Under the pieces are notes generated by a model. The model was not told the origin of the DNA. It saw only the letters and a program-made list of their open reading frames with translations, and did not search any database. Shown here piece by piece: positions 1-12,035 of a stretch of 64,000 nucleotides of DNA. Each line of letters starts with the position of its first letter. The first letter of the stretch is position 1. A program made the position numbers and the translations under genes. This DNA comes from Heterobilharzia americana (Eukaryota > Platyhelminthes > Trematoda > Strigeidida > Schistosomatidae). The stretch covers positions 114,756,701 to 114,820,700 of the forward strand of contig OX104134.1 of NCBI GenBank assembly GCA_944470555.2, given 5' to 3'.

Positions 1-862
1 CCTTTTCTAAAATCAAGCTGCTAAGGCGTGAAGATGATCGTTATAAGGTAATCCATTATAAAAAGCAACAATATGAACGAAGAATATTCTTTTCAATAAC
101 TTCTTTCCAGGTTCTGCAATTATTAGATGCATTTGTACAGCATAAAAACAAGCCATGTTACAGACAGGTACATTTTCAAGATGAAGTGAGATTCAGGGAT
201 TGTAAGGTAATCGATCTATCTTTTTTAAATTAGTCAATATTAGGGTGATACATATGCAGAAGAATGATATGGTGGTGAACAAAAATATAACGAACAAGAT
301 GGCAGGAGTGGCCTTTAGTTTGCTGAAGGCCAAGGGAGAAGGAACGCTTGGGCATGTTCTTTCTGAACGCAGAGTTCAGGCTTGATCAATCTCATTGCGA
401 TAACCTCCGCTATGTTGAGCAGACGTTGGGGAGGCACCTGTCTTTTGGGGAACACGATGAATGACACTGAGAGCTTTATTAGCATTTATGTGATGCCTTG
501 TGTTGACTAGATGTGCTAGGACTGAACTACTTACCACTTTCACTTTCGCCCTTCCGAATCGAGCTGGTAAATGCTAACGTATCCGGAGACGCATCTGCTT
601 AGTCGTGCGCCCCATGTAACTAGTCCACAGGAGCAGTTAAATTGATATATGCAAGATGGAGAGCTAAGATTAGGCAGGCTATTCTCTAGTCTCGGACTGA
701 GCATTGGGCGACTACTGAATGATATGCAAAGCCAACCTGCATCAAACGTCTTATTGGCTGCTCTAGCTAGGTGTTGTGATAGAATGTCACTTGCAACACT
801 CCCCTTGAATTGTAAGGGCAAAAACAAAGGCTTCTGCCCCACTGTCATCAGTTCTTTTTAGG
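1..862 (-). mobile_element. Penelope-like element, 3' end with GIY-YIG remnant
   Basis: Minus-strand frames read IYQFNCSCG, then with a frameshift SYMGRTT, followed by a region ending LVNTRHHINANKALSVIHRV. This is the GIY-YIG endonuclease and tail of a Penelope-like retroelement. The same protein segments recur at 44715-46400. Frameshifts and stops make it non-functional. It runs off the left edge. Confidence 0.6.
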
Positions 863-1558
863 AGCAATGTAGTTGATGTTGGCGAACTTATCCGGATATC
901 AGTTTTTTCTAACAGTGAGAAAAGGGGTCGTCACCTCTTTCACAATCCATTGCAACACCACATTCGCAATAAAGACTTCTCGCAAGCAATCCAAATTATC
1001 TGCAGGTAACCGACAATGTAATCTTCGTCGTAATTCATCAAAAGTTTATGGAGCGTCAACGACATTGTAGGCTGACGTAACGAATGACTTTTGCCTCAGT
1101 ACTCTCAACCCGACCAATCATCCTCGAAGTTACCCGTCACTTAAGTTTACTTGAACTACATAAATTTCTCGTTTCGCCAGGATAAAGAGGCCTTACATCA
1201 ATTCCAGATTTGGTCGATTTTCAACTCCAGTCAAATACATAGGGTCCAAGAACGTAGGAAGCGCCAGGGACAGTTTCGAACAGGGTAATATGGAAATGAG
1301 GAAGGCCAAAACTAAGTCTCCAAGGGAGTCGAATAGCTAGTAGACCACGTGAGTTACTCACAAGCTTGTCAAACAAGGAAGTGAGTTACCCATAAACAAG
1401 GCCAAAGCAGAACAAAAAACGAAAGTTTAACAAAATCGTCCAAGCGTCAACATTACATAAAACAAACTACTGTCTAGAATGATTCTTTGATTGTCATGAA
1501 TCTGACAGATAGCCCTGACCTTCTATACAACCTTCAGGATAAGAACGATAGGATTCTG
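863..1558. other. Unassigned repeat-like stretch
   Basis: Short open frames on both strands, the longest at 873-1070. Nothing here was recognised with confidence. It is probably decayed retroelement between the Penelope and CR1-like pieces. Confidence 0.3.
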
Positions 1559-1559
1559 T

Positions 1560-2940
1560 GGGAAAAAACATGCAGAAAACCTAATTAGGACCATAGTAGG
1601 CTAATAACTGAAACTAGGCTCTCACGCTGTCCGGATCCAACAATTAAGAATAAGTCCCACCTCTTTAGGCTAACATTCTCCAGCTAAGATGATGTTGAGA
1701 ATGTGCTGTTAGCATCTCATGTGCTAAAAGCTGAAGGAGAAGTAGGGATACTACCAGATTTCCCACTTAGAGAATAGCCATAAAGAAACTCTTGGGCAAC
1801 AATCACGAGGCATACTTTAGGGGAAGGTACCTAATAATACAAGGCATACCTGAAAACCCAGGCGCTGAGGATATTCACTACGATTCTCGCGAGTGGAAGT
1901 CCCTTAAGAATACTACGAACCTCAAGGAAATAATAACACACAGAGATGATGACTCCAGACCAAGGTTGACCAAAGTGGTCTTTTCGGCCTCAATTGGCAG
2001 CATCCACACTGAAGGGATTCTGGGCGAACAGAAATCACCTGCCACCTCGAGTCCGCATGCAGCCTGATAGGTCGGAGAACGAGAGGCTGCAACGGAAACA
2101 GAAAACGTTGGAGCTGGTTGTACCTCTGGAAGACTGCTTGGATGCAAAAAATAGGAGGGGCTACGAACACACTACACTGGTAAGCAGCACTTAGGTAAGT
2201 CCCAAGCCCCTACGCCTGAGGATCTAGCCAGCCAAATGGAGAATGACGAAGACTCAGGAAGTGAGTCCCAGGTAGATAGCATTAATTGCATCTATACAAA
2301 TGCACCAAGTTTACCGAATAAACTCGATGAAACTAAGTAAGAACACTTACGCTCATCTTATAGGTAATACTGAGACATAGGTTTCTCCTGACATGTCAGA
2401 TTAGGAGCTAGCATTTGCTGACACCACACTGTTTTGCAACGAAAGGGAAGCTGGTTGCACTTTACGTTGGCCTTTCTCTTACAGCTCATCAAATCCATAT
2501 TCAATAATTGGAATGCCTCAAGGAGCCTATCTGATGCTCCATAAAAGCCGCCCAAGATTACAAAGTCCTTGGTGGGAGTCACTTATAAGAAGCCATCTGC
2601 TGATGCACAGTGTGATGATTAGTTACTAGCGGCAATCAGCTGCTCTCTTAGACTGGGGCACAAATATACTCATTTTAGTCAACTTTAACCTACCGAAGGT
2701 TAACTTTGCGGACCATACGTTTAGTGGGAGTGATGCTTCCCTTGAAGTCCGATTCTTCAATCTGGTGGAGGAACTGGGGTTTACGAAAAAAGAGCCGATC
2801 GACAACGGCACCAAGTTAGGCTTACAAACATGTTCGTTTCTAACCCGAGAAGTCTGTTCCGCTATGCTGCGTTGTTTCGGTAGGCTAAAGCGGGAGTCTC
2901 TCAACTACTAGGTACCAACGGACTGACCAGTAGCCACACT
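1560..2940 (+). mobile_element. CR1-like LINE remnant: ORF1 and endonuclease
   Basis: Plus-strand frames near 1830-2190 resemble a CR1 ORF1 (IIQGIPENPGA; KGFWANRNHLPPRVRM). From about 2262 they give SINCIYTNAPSLPNKLDE, the usual start of a CR1 endonuclease. At 2652-2795 they give ILVNFNLPKVNFADHTFSG, the GDFN-type endonuclease motif with the first Asp lost. Stops and frameshifts throughout mean it is dead. Confidence 0.6.
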
Positions 2941-4430
2941 GACGCAGCTGAGCTCCAAGCTGATCTTTTCGTCATCGTCCATCTACTCAGGATCCCGAGT
3001 TCACAAATATCCCACAAATAAATTAGGACCCTGCTGTTGGTTTAGGCGTTGAGCTAGTACAGACACTTCTTTGAGACCAAATGAAGTCCATGTGGCGGTA
3101 TTGCGGTAAGGAGCATCAACCTTGGGTGAGCCTTTAAGTTATTTAAGGATTCTCGAAGTCAAGGGAAAATACTCGATTCTTAAAAGTTGGGTCATATAAC
3201 GCTAACTTTCAGGTAAGGTCAACGCAGCAGCCCGAAGACATAAAGGCTGGTGATGTACTTATTCATATCTCGGAAAATATTGAAGTAGTTTATTGGTAGT
3301 GGATAAACTTATAACGAACAACTGCTTGATGTCTTAACAATAGTGTAGGCTTATCGAACCTGAAAATGGAGAACAATACTTGTACTGAAAGGGAGATTTC
3401 TATGTAACAATATCTACAATTTGTAGGTCAATGTTAAGTAACGTTCCAATTCAAAAAGTACGCCTGGATCTTGCTTACATCCTTAGTACTGAGCAATGGT
3501 TTTCATGGTGAAGAACAAAGGATACTGGTGGCAGAGGGATCAAAAGCAAGAAGAATTAGTTTATTTTAGTAGGGAATGCATGTGTCTTCAGATTCAACGT
3601 GTCTAGCCCCTATCTTTATTTGTATATTGGTTTACAATAGCAAAAGAAGTGATCCATGGATTTTAGATGCAGTAACCCGTTAAGTGGAAGCTTCTTCTAT
3701 TCTATCAACAACCAACTGAAACATCCGGACCATTTTTAGCGGTACATAAGCCACCAACAGCAGTAGTTGGTGAGGATGCCACACGATTGTGTGGCTGATG
3801 CAGTTTAGATCAAACTGTTCAAATGCCCGTTGAAGGAATATAAGAGGTTTCCGCCTAGTTATCTTTTGCAAACGTAAGTGTTGAGCCATCGTGTAAAGGG
3901 TTCAGACGAAGTAGCCTGGATTGCTTGTGCAGGAAGAGCTTTCCAGGGTTTATCAACTGTAAGGGAATAGTCGTGCCCGATAACTAGGATGTTATATTCT
4001 AGGCTTAGTGCTGGAGCTAAGATTCAATGACTGACAGAATCAGAGACTAAACACATCAATAATTTGAGTAGCAGAATCTTGTGAACTGCCAGAAACTGCA
4101 GTACAGCCCCAGAAGAAGGCATCTGTGTACCGCCGGCTATATGTGGAACTTAAAGATGTTTTGATTACGATATTTCAAAAACACCTCGCTTGAAACACTG
4201 CACTCCGGTGGACAGTTCATACGCAAACTTGGCTGTTGGTCGCTGACAGAGACAGATCCACCTCTTGCTTTGCAGTACCTTCAGGAAAAGACAATATATC
4301 AGCATGGTAACAATCCTAAATTCCTGTGTTGCCCAAATGTAGATCGCATATTTTCAGCTAAAGTTGAGTGGATGCAATCATTTGGGATTATGAACTGACC
4401 ACCAGGATTCAGATTTGTCGCTTGAGAATA
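2941..4430. other. Degraded region between two opposed CR1-like pieces
   Basis: No convincing gene. A few CR1-like snatches occur on the plus strand near 3080-3200, and a 69-codon minus frame at 3680-3889 was not recognised. Confidence 0.35.
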
Positions 4431-6200
4431 GACGGCCAAGCCCACGTAAATCCTTTTCCATTGGAACTCTGTGCTTATCCAGTCCTATTCTGAAGTAGTC
4501 AGTTGATGGCGCTGGCATCAAGTATTATGGAGGGTCGGTTCCAAGAGTTGGCCAGTCGATTCGAGAACCAACACTGTACGGACACCATGTCCGTTCTTTG
4601 TTTCAGAATTCTTCTGCCATATCGTTTGCGGTATCTCGACCTAATGGGAAGGGAAAGGGTCGAGAGATCAAGCTCAAATGCATTTGTTAGAATCTTGTGA
4701 AGTATGGCTAGATCTCCTTTTTGTCTGACAAGGAATAAAGATAAGAGGTCCAGCTCCTTAGGTCGATCTTTGTAGATCAGGCCAGTCATCATAGGGGATC
4801 ATAGGAGTGGCTGCTTTTGAACTGCTACCAGAAGGTCTGAGTCACATCCGCACAAAGGATCTACCGCCTACGTAAGGTCTTTCAGTTAAACCTAACTAAG
4901 GATGTATATAGGATGGTGAACGTATCACCACTTATTCCACTGAAGGTTTTACGAAGTGCCCAGCGTCCCGAAACGCCAGGCTGCGACCAACCGATAGTGT
5001 GCTGTGTTCCTCAACCAATAAGTTACCGTGACTTCTACGTCGTTGTGGGTAAGTAGTATGGGCAAAGGAGTCCCACCAATATCCTTGGTGTTCCCATCTG
5101 TGTGCCCCATGTGCATGCTCACACACATACCTACTTAGATAGGGATCTGTCGTTTCACTGGCTAGATTACCGACCTTTTTTGGTCGACTGCAGTGCGCGT
5201 ACAACCTCGTCATCCCAATTTCCAAGCAAACTGTTTCTTCATCAGCACAGAGAACCACAGGAGATTTTGGGAGATTGGGCGGCTCATTTATGTATGGGGG
5301 AAATGGTGGGGGACCGAGGACTGCCCTGCTGCACTCCACTCTCTACCGAATTCCAGTGGAGGAGTTAAGGATCGACCTCTGCTCTTTGTCTCCCACCAAC
5401 ACGGAACTTTTCGATCCACCAAAGCTGATATCCAGTGATCCCGAAACTTTCCCGTTTGTCGAGCAACCTGAAGTGGGATGCCTCGTCAGCACCTTACTAA
5501 GGTCTATAAAAAGGATATTTACAGACGCCCTATCATCCTTAGACTTATAAACATCTAGGCCACAGTTTTACGGATGTCCTGAGAGAAGTTGAGCGCTGAG
5601 TCAGGACTACTCATTATTGAACTTCCACACAACGTATTCATATAGTGATCGTTAAACTCAGCCCAACTTCCTTAGACTATGAGAAGCTTAGTCAGGCAGG
5701 GAAAATTTCAGCTAAAGCCACGCTGCGAACAAGACAATACTGTTCCTCTCTTAGTAAACCGTAACAGCCCTCTTGATAACTCCTTCTAGGATTTTCACTG
5801 CGGTACTAGTAAGGCTTATTGGTTTGTTCTCTGCTGGGTGCTGTCTAGAACCTGTCTATTGGATTCGTATGGCTGCGGCATCCTTCCAATCATACAGGGT
5901 CTTACCTCCACTGAAGTGCAGTCTAAACGTGACAGTTAGCAGGCCGGCTGTAGAAAATGCGAGCTCCCTGAGCAGCCTTGGGTGCGACCCATCCAGTCCC
6001 GCTGACTTTTCTACATCAAGAGTACTTAATGTCTGAAATATATCATCGCGCTCGACGTCCACGGAGTTTATTCTGTTGAATTTCAGCGCCCATATTTGTG
6101 AAGTAGTTTCCATAGAAGGTTTCTGTGTAAAACATCACTGAAATATCCAACTATAATTTCTGCCGTTTCCTCATCGCCCTCAATTAAACAGTCAGTTTCC
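4430..6200 (-). mobile_element. CR1-like LINE reverse transcriptase remnant
   Basis: Minus strand. 6113-5856 encodes LDVEKSAGLDGSHPRLLREL (RT entry motif: K-x-x-G-x-D-G). Near 5240-5260 is VLCADEE, a decayed (Y/F)ADD active site inside YINEPPNLPKSPVVLCADE. 4792-4499 carries the C-terminal domain (KELDLLSLFLVRQKGDLAIL ... WFSNRLANSWN). The catalytic Asp pair is broken and stops separate the blocks. Confidence 0.65.
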
Positions 6201-6704
6201 ATCCCTTCTATTCGGCTGGCCGTATCACGATCCGTTTTATTCTAATAGTTCACATAAGAAAATAACCTCCTCGGGCGTTGTAGTGCAGCCTGGGCAGGAC
6301 GTATTTCACAAAATATTTGAGACCGATGGATAGTAGGAATACATTCTTTCTTGTCCTTCCTAACATTGGGAAGTGGGTGCCAAGACTCTGACAACTTTTC
6401 TTGCTTCACAGCAAGATTCAGACTTCATGGTTTAGTCGGAGAGGACAATGTTGCTGTCCTTCTGGGACTGTCTACGGTATGAACAGTTGGATCGCTGGCA
6501 CGCATAACTGTTTGAAGGAAGGCAACGCAGTTTCAACTGAGGCTTCTGGACTGTCTACACAGTCCTCCTAACAGGCTGCCAGGCTATTGGCTGCCGTATT
6601 TGCTTTCCATACTTTGGCCCCAGCTAAGACGTCAGCCCAGTGCAAGATGGCTGCTATGAATCTTCTGTGAATCTCAGCATAATCGATTTTACGGGAATAA
6701 GCAT

Positions 6705-7075
6705 GCGTCGTCAGATGGCCAAAAGGAAAAGACAACCAACAAGGAACTGTGGCTAGCATCGAGCCAACGAAGAACCCATCGCCCAGCAACTATGTGGAAG
6801 TGGGTGGAAATGGATTGCATCGGACATACATCAAGAAGACCATTCCGAAACGTCGTGCGCCAGGCCAGACCATCTAGTGGAACCCGCATGGAAAACGATG
6901 AGTCTGGCGTCTGAGGGTGAAATGGAGGTGATGGCATGAGGAAGAAACGAAAACTTCCGGGCAGCATGGCAGCCAGGTTCGAGAGACTTCAGAAAATAGA
7001 GTGAACTGGTGACATGCTGCTGAAGCCGTATGTTCCACTAGGAACCCAGAGGACAAACAATAAATAATGATGTGA
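6705..7075 (+). mobile_element. RTE-type LINE 3' end, nested insertion
   Basis: Matches by eye the last part of the RTE copies at 11155 and 13215: the tract coding WRWIGHALRRP..., then the terminal GTTCCACTAGGAACCCA and an AATAAAT-type tail at about 7060. It splits a minus-strand CR1-like element, with RT below and endonuclease above, so it inserted later. Confidence 0.65.
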
Positions 7076-7079
7076 TGCT

Positions 7080-7330
7080 TCATCAGCGCGAAGGAATACC
7101 AAGCCCAGAACTGGTGGAGCATGTGATGGTCGTACCTAGTTGCTGCCCTAATATGCTTTACAATGGCCAGGGAGATCGATGGTTTCACTAATTTATGATC
7201 AAGCGAACTACGTGGTGATTCGGTTACTAGCCTGTTCCAGTCAACTGACGGTGTTCTGAAGTCTCCTACAAGGCCTCTACGGTAATCAGTCCAATGTGTT
7301 ACCTTAGTCATGAGTGAGGCTTCTGCCTCG
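7080..7330 (-). mobile_element. CR1-like LINE endonuclease remnant
   Basis: Minus-strand frame (within 6874-7311) reads GLVGDFRTPSVDW followed by HIRAATRYDHHML. This is the GDFNxPxVDW motif and following segment of a CR1/jockey-type endonuclease. It is probably the 5' part of the same element as 4430-6200, separated by the RTE insertion. Confidence 0.55.
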
Positions 7331-8430
7331 AATTCATCGCTTCAGCATACTGAGACCAGGTTAACATCCTGGGTCTTGCATTTCGATCGGCGGACAACAT
7401 TTCACATGTCACACTTTCGTATAAAGCGCTTCTACGGCTCTTACAGTCAAGGTATTCTCAGTCTTTAGAAAGAAAGAATCCTTGCAAATGTATTTTACTG
7501 TCAGTGACCTCAGAAGACAGACAAGATTCTGAGGCACGAATGTCAGGATTTTCAATGCCTATTCTGTTTTTAAACTTGGTTCACTTGTTTTCGAGACTAC
7601 GTGCACTTGCACACATGACGATAAGACCCCCTAAGTTTTCGTCCCACCCATAGAGGCTTCGGCATCATACATCGCTGAAGCCTCCTTGGACGCAAATCCA
7701 CCACTTAAGGATCCCTCTCCCCTGTGGCCAATTTTGATCCTGGTTCTTCTTCTGCCACTAGTTTTTTGTTTTGACTAGCAACTGGCAAATCTTTGTAACT
7801 GACCTGTCCACCGTAACGTGAGCAACAGCAAAACAGTTAATCAACGAGAAAGCTAACAAAACCGGCACAGCAAATGTAGCATAACTGACGACAACCCATG
7901 GACTATGAATGCCAAAAGTGTCTCCAGTGTGAATGACTGAATAACGAAGAAACGGACATGAAGTATCTTACCCTAACTGATCTGCTTAGGTGGCGTGAAA
8001 TGACTTCCTGATGGTCACAAAGCAGCACTGCGGTTGTTTACTACCCCGTAACGCTCACTTTCAACTCGAAATGCAGGATAAACGCGGCCGGAAAGCAAAA
8101 GTTGTGTCGCAGTCAGACCTGGCTAAAAACAAATACTTTATACAGCTACTTAAACCTCGAGTTTTTGGCAATACTGAAATTATTCCCCACGGTGTTGGTG
8201 TTTGCAGTGTTTTCTTCTGTGAAACTTATTGAGATCACGAAAAAGACAGTCCTCTGACATCTCAGAAACTTGAAGCCCAGAGAGTCATCCTATCACGATG
8301 GATCATGTCCTAGAATTCTGTTGCCTCTAGCCGACATTCCTGACTTACCTTAGACGTGTTGTTGAACATGTCTTTACCCCGTGAACAACTACCTATGGTT
8401 TGATAGAGTGCTGTATTCAGCTATGTGTTG
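7331..8430. other. Unassigned stretch
   Basis: No recognised gene. The longest frame (8011-8232, plus, 73 codons) has no family resemblance that I can see. It may be decayed LINE sequence. Confidence 0.3.
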
Positions 8431-8439
8431 ACATTTATT

Positions 8440-8770
8440 GGACTGTTTTTGAGGAGAGAATGATGGGAAAGAGTACATGATGGAGGACCCATGTAGTGAA
8501 TACACATAGTCTACTTACACAGGCACTACATGACTTTCGGGTTGAGTGCTGTTGCTGGGTGAACCAAATCCTGGCAGGAGAAGGTCAAGCTATAGCTAAG
8601 GACAGTGAACTCCTTCTGGATGTAGTGCTTTTCAACTTTAGCAAGGCTTTCGAAAACTTCATACAAAGGGTTGGTAAAGGAAACGTCTCACGTTTGGTAT
8701 TAACATCATGGCTCATCCTTCTGCCTGGGCTTGATTACATGAAAAATGAAAAGAGTAGAGGAGAGTGAGA
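8440..8770 (+). mobile_element. CR1-like LINE RT fragment
   Basis: The plus frame at 8496-8768 contains LLDVVLFNFSKAFENF, a decayed form of the RT motif A block (VVFLDFSKAFDKV). The catalytic Asp is replaced by Asn. It is truncated on both sides, with an RTE element starting about 100 bases later. Confidence 0.5.
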
Positions 8771-9043
8771 TATCGTCTGAATGGCAGTCCGTCACTGTTG
8801 ATGTTTTGGGAGCACGAAACTGTTGGCACTGCTCTTCCATCTCAGCAGAAAAGTAGTTCCGAAGGTTTTTCGTTGAAGTTGAGGTAGAGAGCTGATTGCC
8901 ATTCTATGCTCTGTTCTATGATGATGCGAAGCGTTGCAATTTGGTCTGCACATGATTTGTACTTCCTGAAGCCTGCCTGTTACGGTCGCAGTTTTGAGCC
9001 CAGTGCATCTTTAAGCCTCTCCAGGATGATGCGGCTTAATATT

Positions 9044-9721
9044 TTACTTGCTCTGGGTGGACAGGAGAGTGATTCCGCGCCAGTTCTTGCAAGCACTGAG
9101 GTCTCCCTTCTTTGGCAGTTTGAAAAGGTAACCCTTCTTCCAATCAATGGCCAGGTACCTTCTCTTCCTTCCACACCTTCTGCAATAGTGGTGTGGTGTC
9201 AGTATGTCCGCTGCTGTTGTCTCTGCATCTGTTCTCAGTGCTTCTGGCGGTATCCCGTCTGGTCCTGCTGCTTTCCCACATTTCAGTAGCTTTATGGCGT
9301 TCAGGACTTCCATTTTTGTTGGAGGATTTATGTTCACTTGTAATTCAGCGGCTGCAGGTGGTATTTCTGGACGAAGTGCAGGTGGTGGTGGTGGTGGTCG
9401 ATTCAAGAGCTTCTTCAAGTGGTCAGCCCATTGTTTCCTTTGTTTCTCTTCTTTCGTAATTAAATTTCCTTCTTCATCTTCTATTGGTTTCATCTGTGCT
9501 GATCTCTTCCCTGATAGCAACCTGGTTATTTGATACAATGTCGTCAGGTCTCTATCTCTCCTACCAGCAGTCTGTTCTGCTTCACTTGCCAATGTTTCGT
9601 AGAAGTGTCTTTTGTCTTTGCGTGCACTCTTCTTCACTTCTTTGTCCAGTGTTTTATACATTGTGCTCAGTTCCTCTTGTCGTTGAGCATCCTTGCACTG
9701 GTTTATCTTCTGCTTCACCAT
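9044..9721 (-). pseudogene. RTE linker and reverse transcriptase N-terminus
   Basis: 225-codon frame. The first 120 codons are a charged, coiled-coil-like linker with a run of prolines. Then come LLKCGKAAGPDGIPPEALR (RT entry motif) and LPKKGDLSACKNWRGITLLS (RT motif block). It ends in a frameshift. The next block (ILSRIILERLKDALGSKLRP) is in the frame at 9174-8980. The catalytic (F/Y)xDD block is absent because the copy is truncated. Confidence 0.72.
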
Positions 9722-9829
9722 CCTCCTCTCCTCTATCAGCTTCCATGTGTCCGTCCGTCGAGATCCATTCCTTGTCTTCCACCTTCTTCCTTCCTAATAC
9801 TGTTGTGCAGGTTCCTCTCTACATCTGTT

Positions 9830-10327
9830 TCAAAGACTTCCAGTGTTCTTCCACACAGGTTTCTTCAGGGATGTTCCTCGATATCTCCCATTTTGTCTTG
9901 ATGACTGGCTGCCGTGAAGATCTCCTTTGTAGTTTCGTCCTTCAGTTTCTGTCCGAGTGTTGTACTTGAATTGAGGTCTATCACCAGCTTCCTTGAAGGC
10001 TTTCAACTTGATTTGGAAGGTTCCTTGCACTAGATAGTGGTCTGAACCTACATCTGCTCCTCTTCTTGACCTTGTGTTAAGTAGACTGCGTCTCCATTTT
10101 CTTGAGATTGAGATAAAGTCAATTTGATTTTTAGTGTGTCCATCTGGTGAAATCCATGTCGCTTTGTGGATATCTTTGTGCCTGAACACACTGCCTCCAA
10201 TCACCAAATCGTTGAATGCACAGAATTCTGCAAACAATTCTCCATTCTCATTCATCATTTCACCTAGCGCCTCTCGACCCATGGTTAGTTCTCTTCCCGT
10301 GTTGTCCCCTCCCAGTTTGGCATTCAT
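9830..10327 (-). pseudogene. RTE endonuclease, C-terminal half
   Basis: 165-codon frame that begins MNAKLGGDNTG, corresponding to the GDFNAKLG-type motif. It continues through TWISPDGHTKNQIDFISISR (catalytic Asn-x-x-Asp region) and GADVGSDHYLVQG (catalytic Ser-Asp-His). All three endonuclease motifs are visible. It was separated from the N-terminal half by a frameshift and ends at a stop before the RT linker. Confidence 0.75.
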
Positions 10328-10815
10328 GTCACCCCACCCATTAGAATTTTGATATCGCCAACTGACGTCTTGTCCAGTGTTGATTGAAGTTGTCTGTAGA
10401 AATCCTCCTTTTTCTCTTGCTCTGCATTATTTGTAGGTGCATAACATTGTATGATTGTGACCTTTCTTCCTTTTGAGTTGAATCTTGCTGTCATGATCCT
10501 GGAGGAGATTGGTTTCCACTGCATGAGAGCCTTCGATGCTCTTGAGGACATCATGATAGCCACTCCATAACTCAGTGTGCTCGTGGTTGTCGTCTGGGTG
10601 ACAATTTCGGAGTAGATTATTGATTCTCCAGTTGACAGTTTGGAGAGTCCACTCCCATTCCATCTGCTTTCGCAAATCCCAAGCACTTCAATGTGATACC
10701 TTCTCATCTCTTTTGCAATCTGGGCTGCCTTACTGGGTTCGAACATCGTACGGACATTCCATGTCCCCACGTTTACTTTCGCTTTCATCGAGAGAGGTGA
10801 GGACACATCGGCCAA
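10324..10815 (-). pseudogene. RTE endonuclease, N-terminal half
   Basis: 163-codon frame starting MADVSSPLS. It contains GTWNVRTM, the first catalytic motif of APE-type endonucleases of RTE elements, then GICESRWNGSG and QCYAPTNNAE. It is mostly intact but shifts frame at its end (LMGG), where the protein continues in the 10327-9830 frame. The endonuclease would nick target DNA to prime reverse transcription. Confidence 0.75.
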
Positions 10816-11154
10816 TTGGCTTCCCGAAGGCTTTCACCAACTGGCGTCATTTCGCCTCTCCGATTCTAGCGGGTATAAGTTTGTTTTCATTTTTTATATT
10901 TTGTTTGTGCTTTGAAGTTTGTTTAGCGGTTAGATTTGTTTTACGGGGTAGGGTTGCTAGCCCTATGCTGGAAATAAAACCCATCAATTGTCTAGTTTCA
11001 GTGTTTAATTGTCATTTCGACACTATTCTTAACATACCATAAACCATTCAATCCTGGTGATTCACAAAGTTTTGTAATTTTGTTGGTGCACTTCCAGTTC
11101 TGTGGACTCAAAAGTACTGAAATAAGGTACACTGGAAATTTTTTTACCAATTAA

Positions 11155-12035
11155 GGATAAAATCTGGACCGCGGAAAAGAACCTAGAAGATCTGGATTTC
11201 GCCAGCGATGACTTGTGTCTAATGTCATACAAAATTGAAGATCTACAGGCGAAAACTAACAAGTTGGCAGAAGAGGCAGGGCAGCGAAAACGGGACTTCA
11301 GGTAGAATATAGAGAAGACAGAGGTGACGAAGATACCCAACCAACACCACCACCACCACCAACAACAACAACAAGCTCCAATCATCATCACGGGAGAAAC
11401 TTAAAGGAAGTAGTCTCTTTCACCTATCTAGGCACCGTTTCAACTACAAGTGGCACAGGCACAGATGAGGATGTGAAAGCCAGCATCGGAAAAGCAAGAC
11501 AGGCATTCGTTAGCCTGAAATCAGTGTGGAGATCTACTCCACTCCACTCAGCATAAAGCGTGAACAAGATCCGGATTTTCAACACCAACGTCAAGTCAGT
11601 GTCTGTGTATAGTTCAGGAACTTGGCGCGTTACGAAAGGGATTTCCAACAAACTACAGACATTCATCAACAACTGCCTACGCCCGTTACCGAAGATTAGA
11701 TGGCCAGAAAGAATAAACAACAAGGAACTCCGGGAACGAACCAACTAAGAACCTATCACGCAACAATATGCAGAAGGAAGTGGAGATGGATTGGGCATGC
11801 ACTGAGAAGACCATTTGGGGGCATCACGCGCCAGGCACTCGAGTGGAACCCCGATGGGAAGCGACGAGTTGGGCGTCCCAGCTGAGGGTGACATGGAGGA
11901 GATCATACGAGGAGGAAATGAGAGCTTGTGGGCAGTCATGGAACCAGGTTCAAAAGATCTCAGAGAACAGAGTGGAATGGAGACGTGCTGCTGAAGCCGT
12001 ATTTTACACTAGGAACCCAAGGGACTGATAAATAA
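11155..12035 (+). mobile_element. RTE/SR2-like LINE 3' end, copy 1
   Basis: Starts abruptly at the segment coding KNLEDLDFASDD and runs through a CAC/ACA tract (poly-His/Gln), then the block coding TYLG and DEDVKASIGKARQAF, to WRWIGHALRRP and the terminal TACACTAGGAACCCA with an AATAATAA tail. Nearly identical to 13740-14615. Several stops and frame breaks. Confidence 0.8.

Larger units (their letters stand above)
8865..10990 (-). mobile_element. RTE/SR2-like LINE, 5' two thirds (endonuclease and early RT)
   Basis: Minus-strand element that begins near 10990 and stops near 8865, before the RT catalytic core, so it is 3'-truncated. The APE-type endonuclease is split over two overlapping frames (10815-10324 and 10327-9830) by one frameshift. 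The next frame (9721-9044) holds the linker, a poly-Pro tract and the RT entry block. Plus-strand frames here (for example 9204-9969) are antisense shadows. Confidence 0.8.

Noticed and set aside
4932..5339. 135-codon minus frame as a host protein
   Set aside because: It contains a decayed RT active site (CADE) and flanking CR1 blocks, so it belongs to a LINE.
9193..9969. Several long plus-strand frames (88 to 161 codons), hydrophobic and Ser/Cys-rich
   Set aside because: They are antisense to the RTE endonuclease/RT frames on the minus strand. The same pattern recurs antisense to the other RTE copies at 37534-37887 and 63374-63661.
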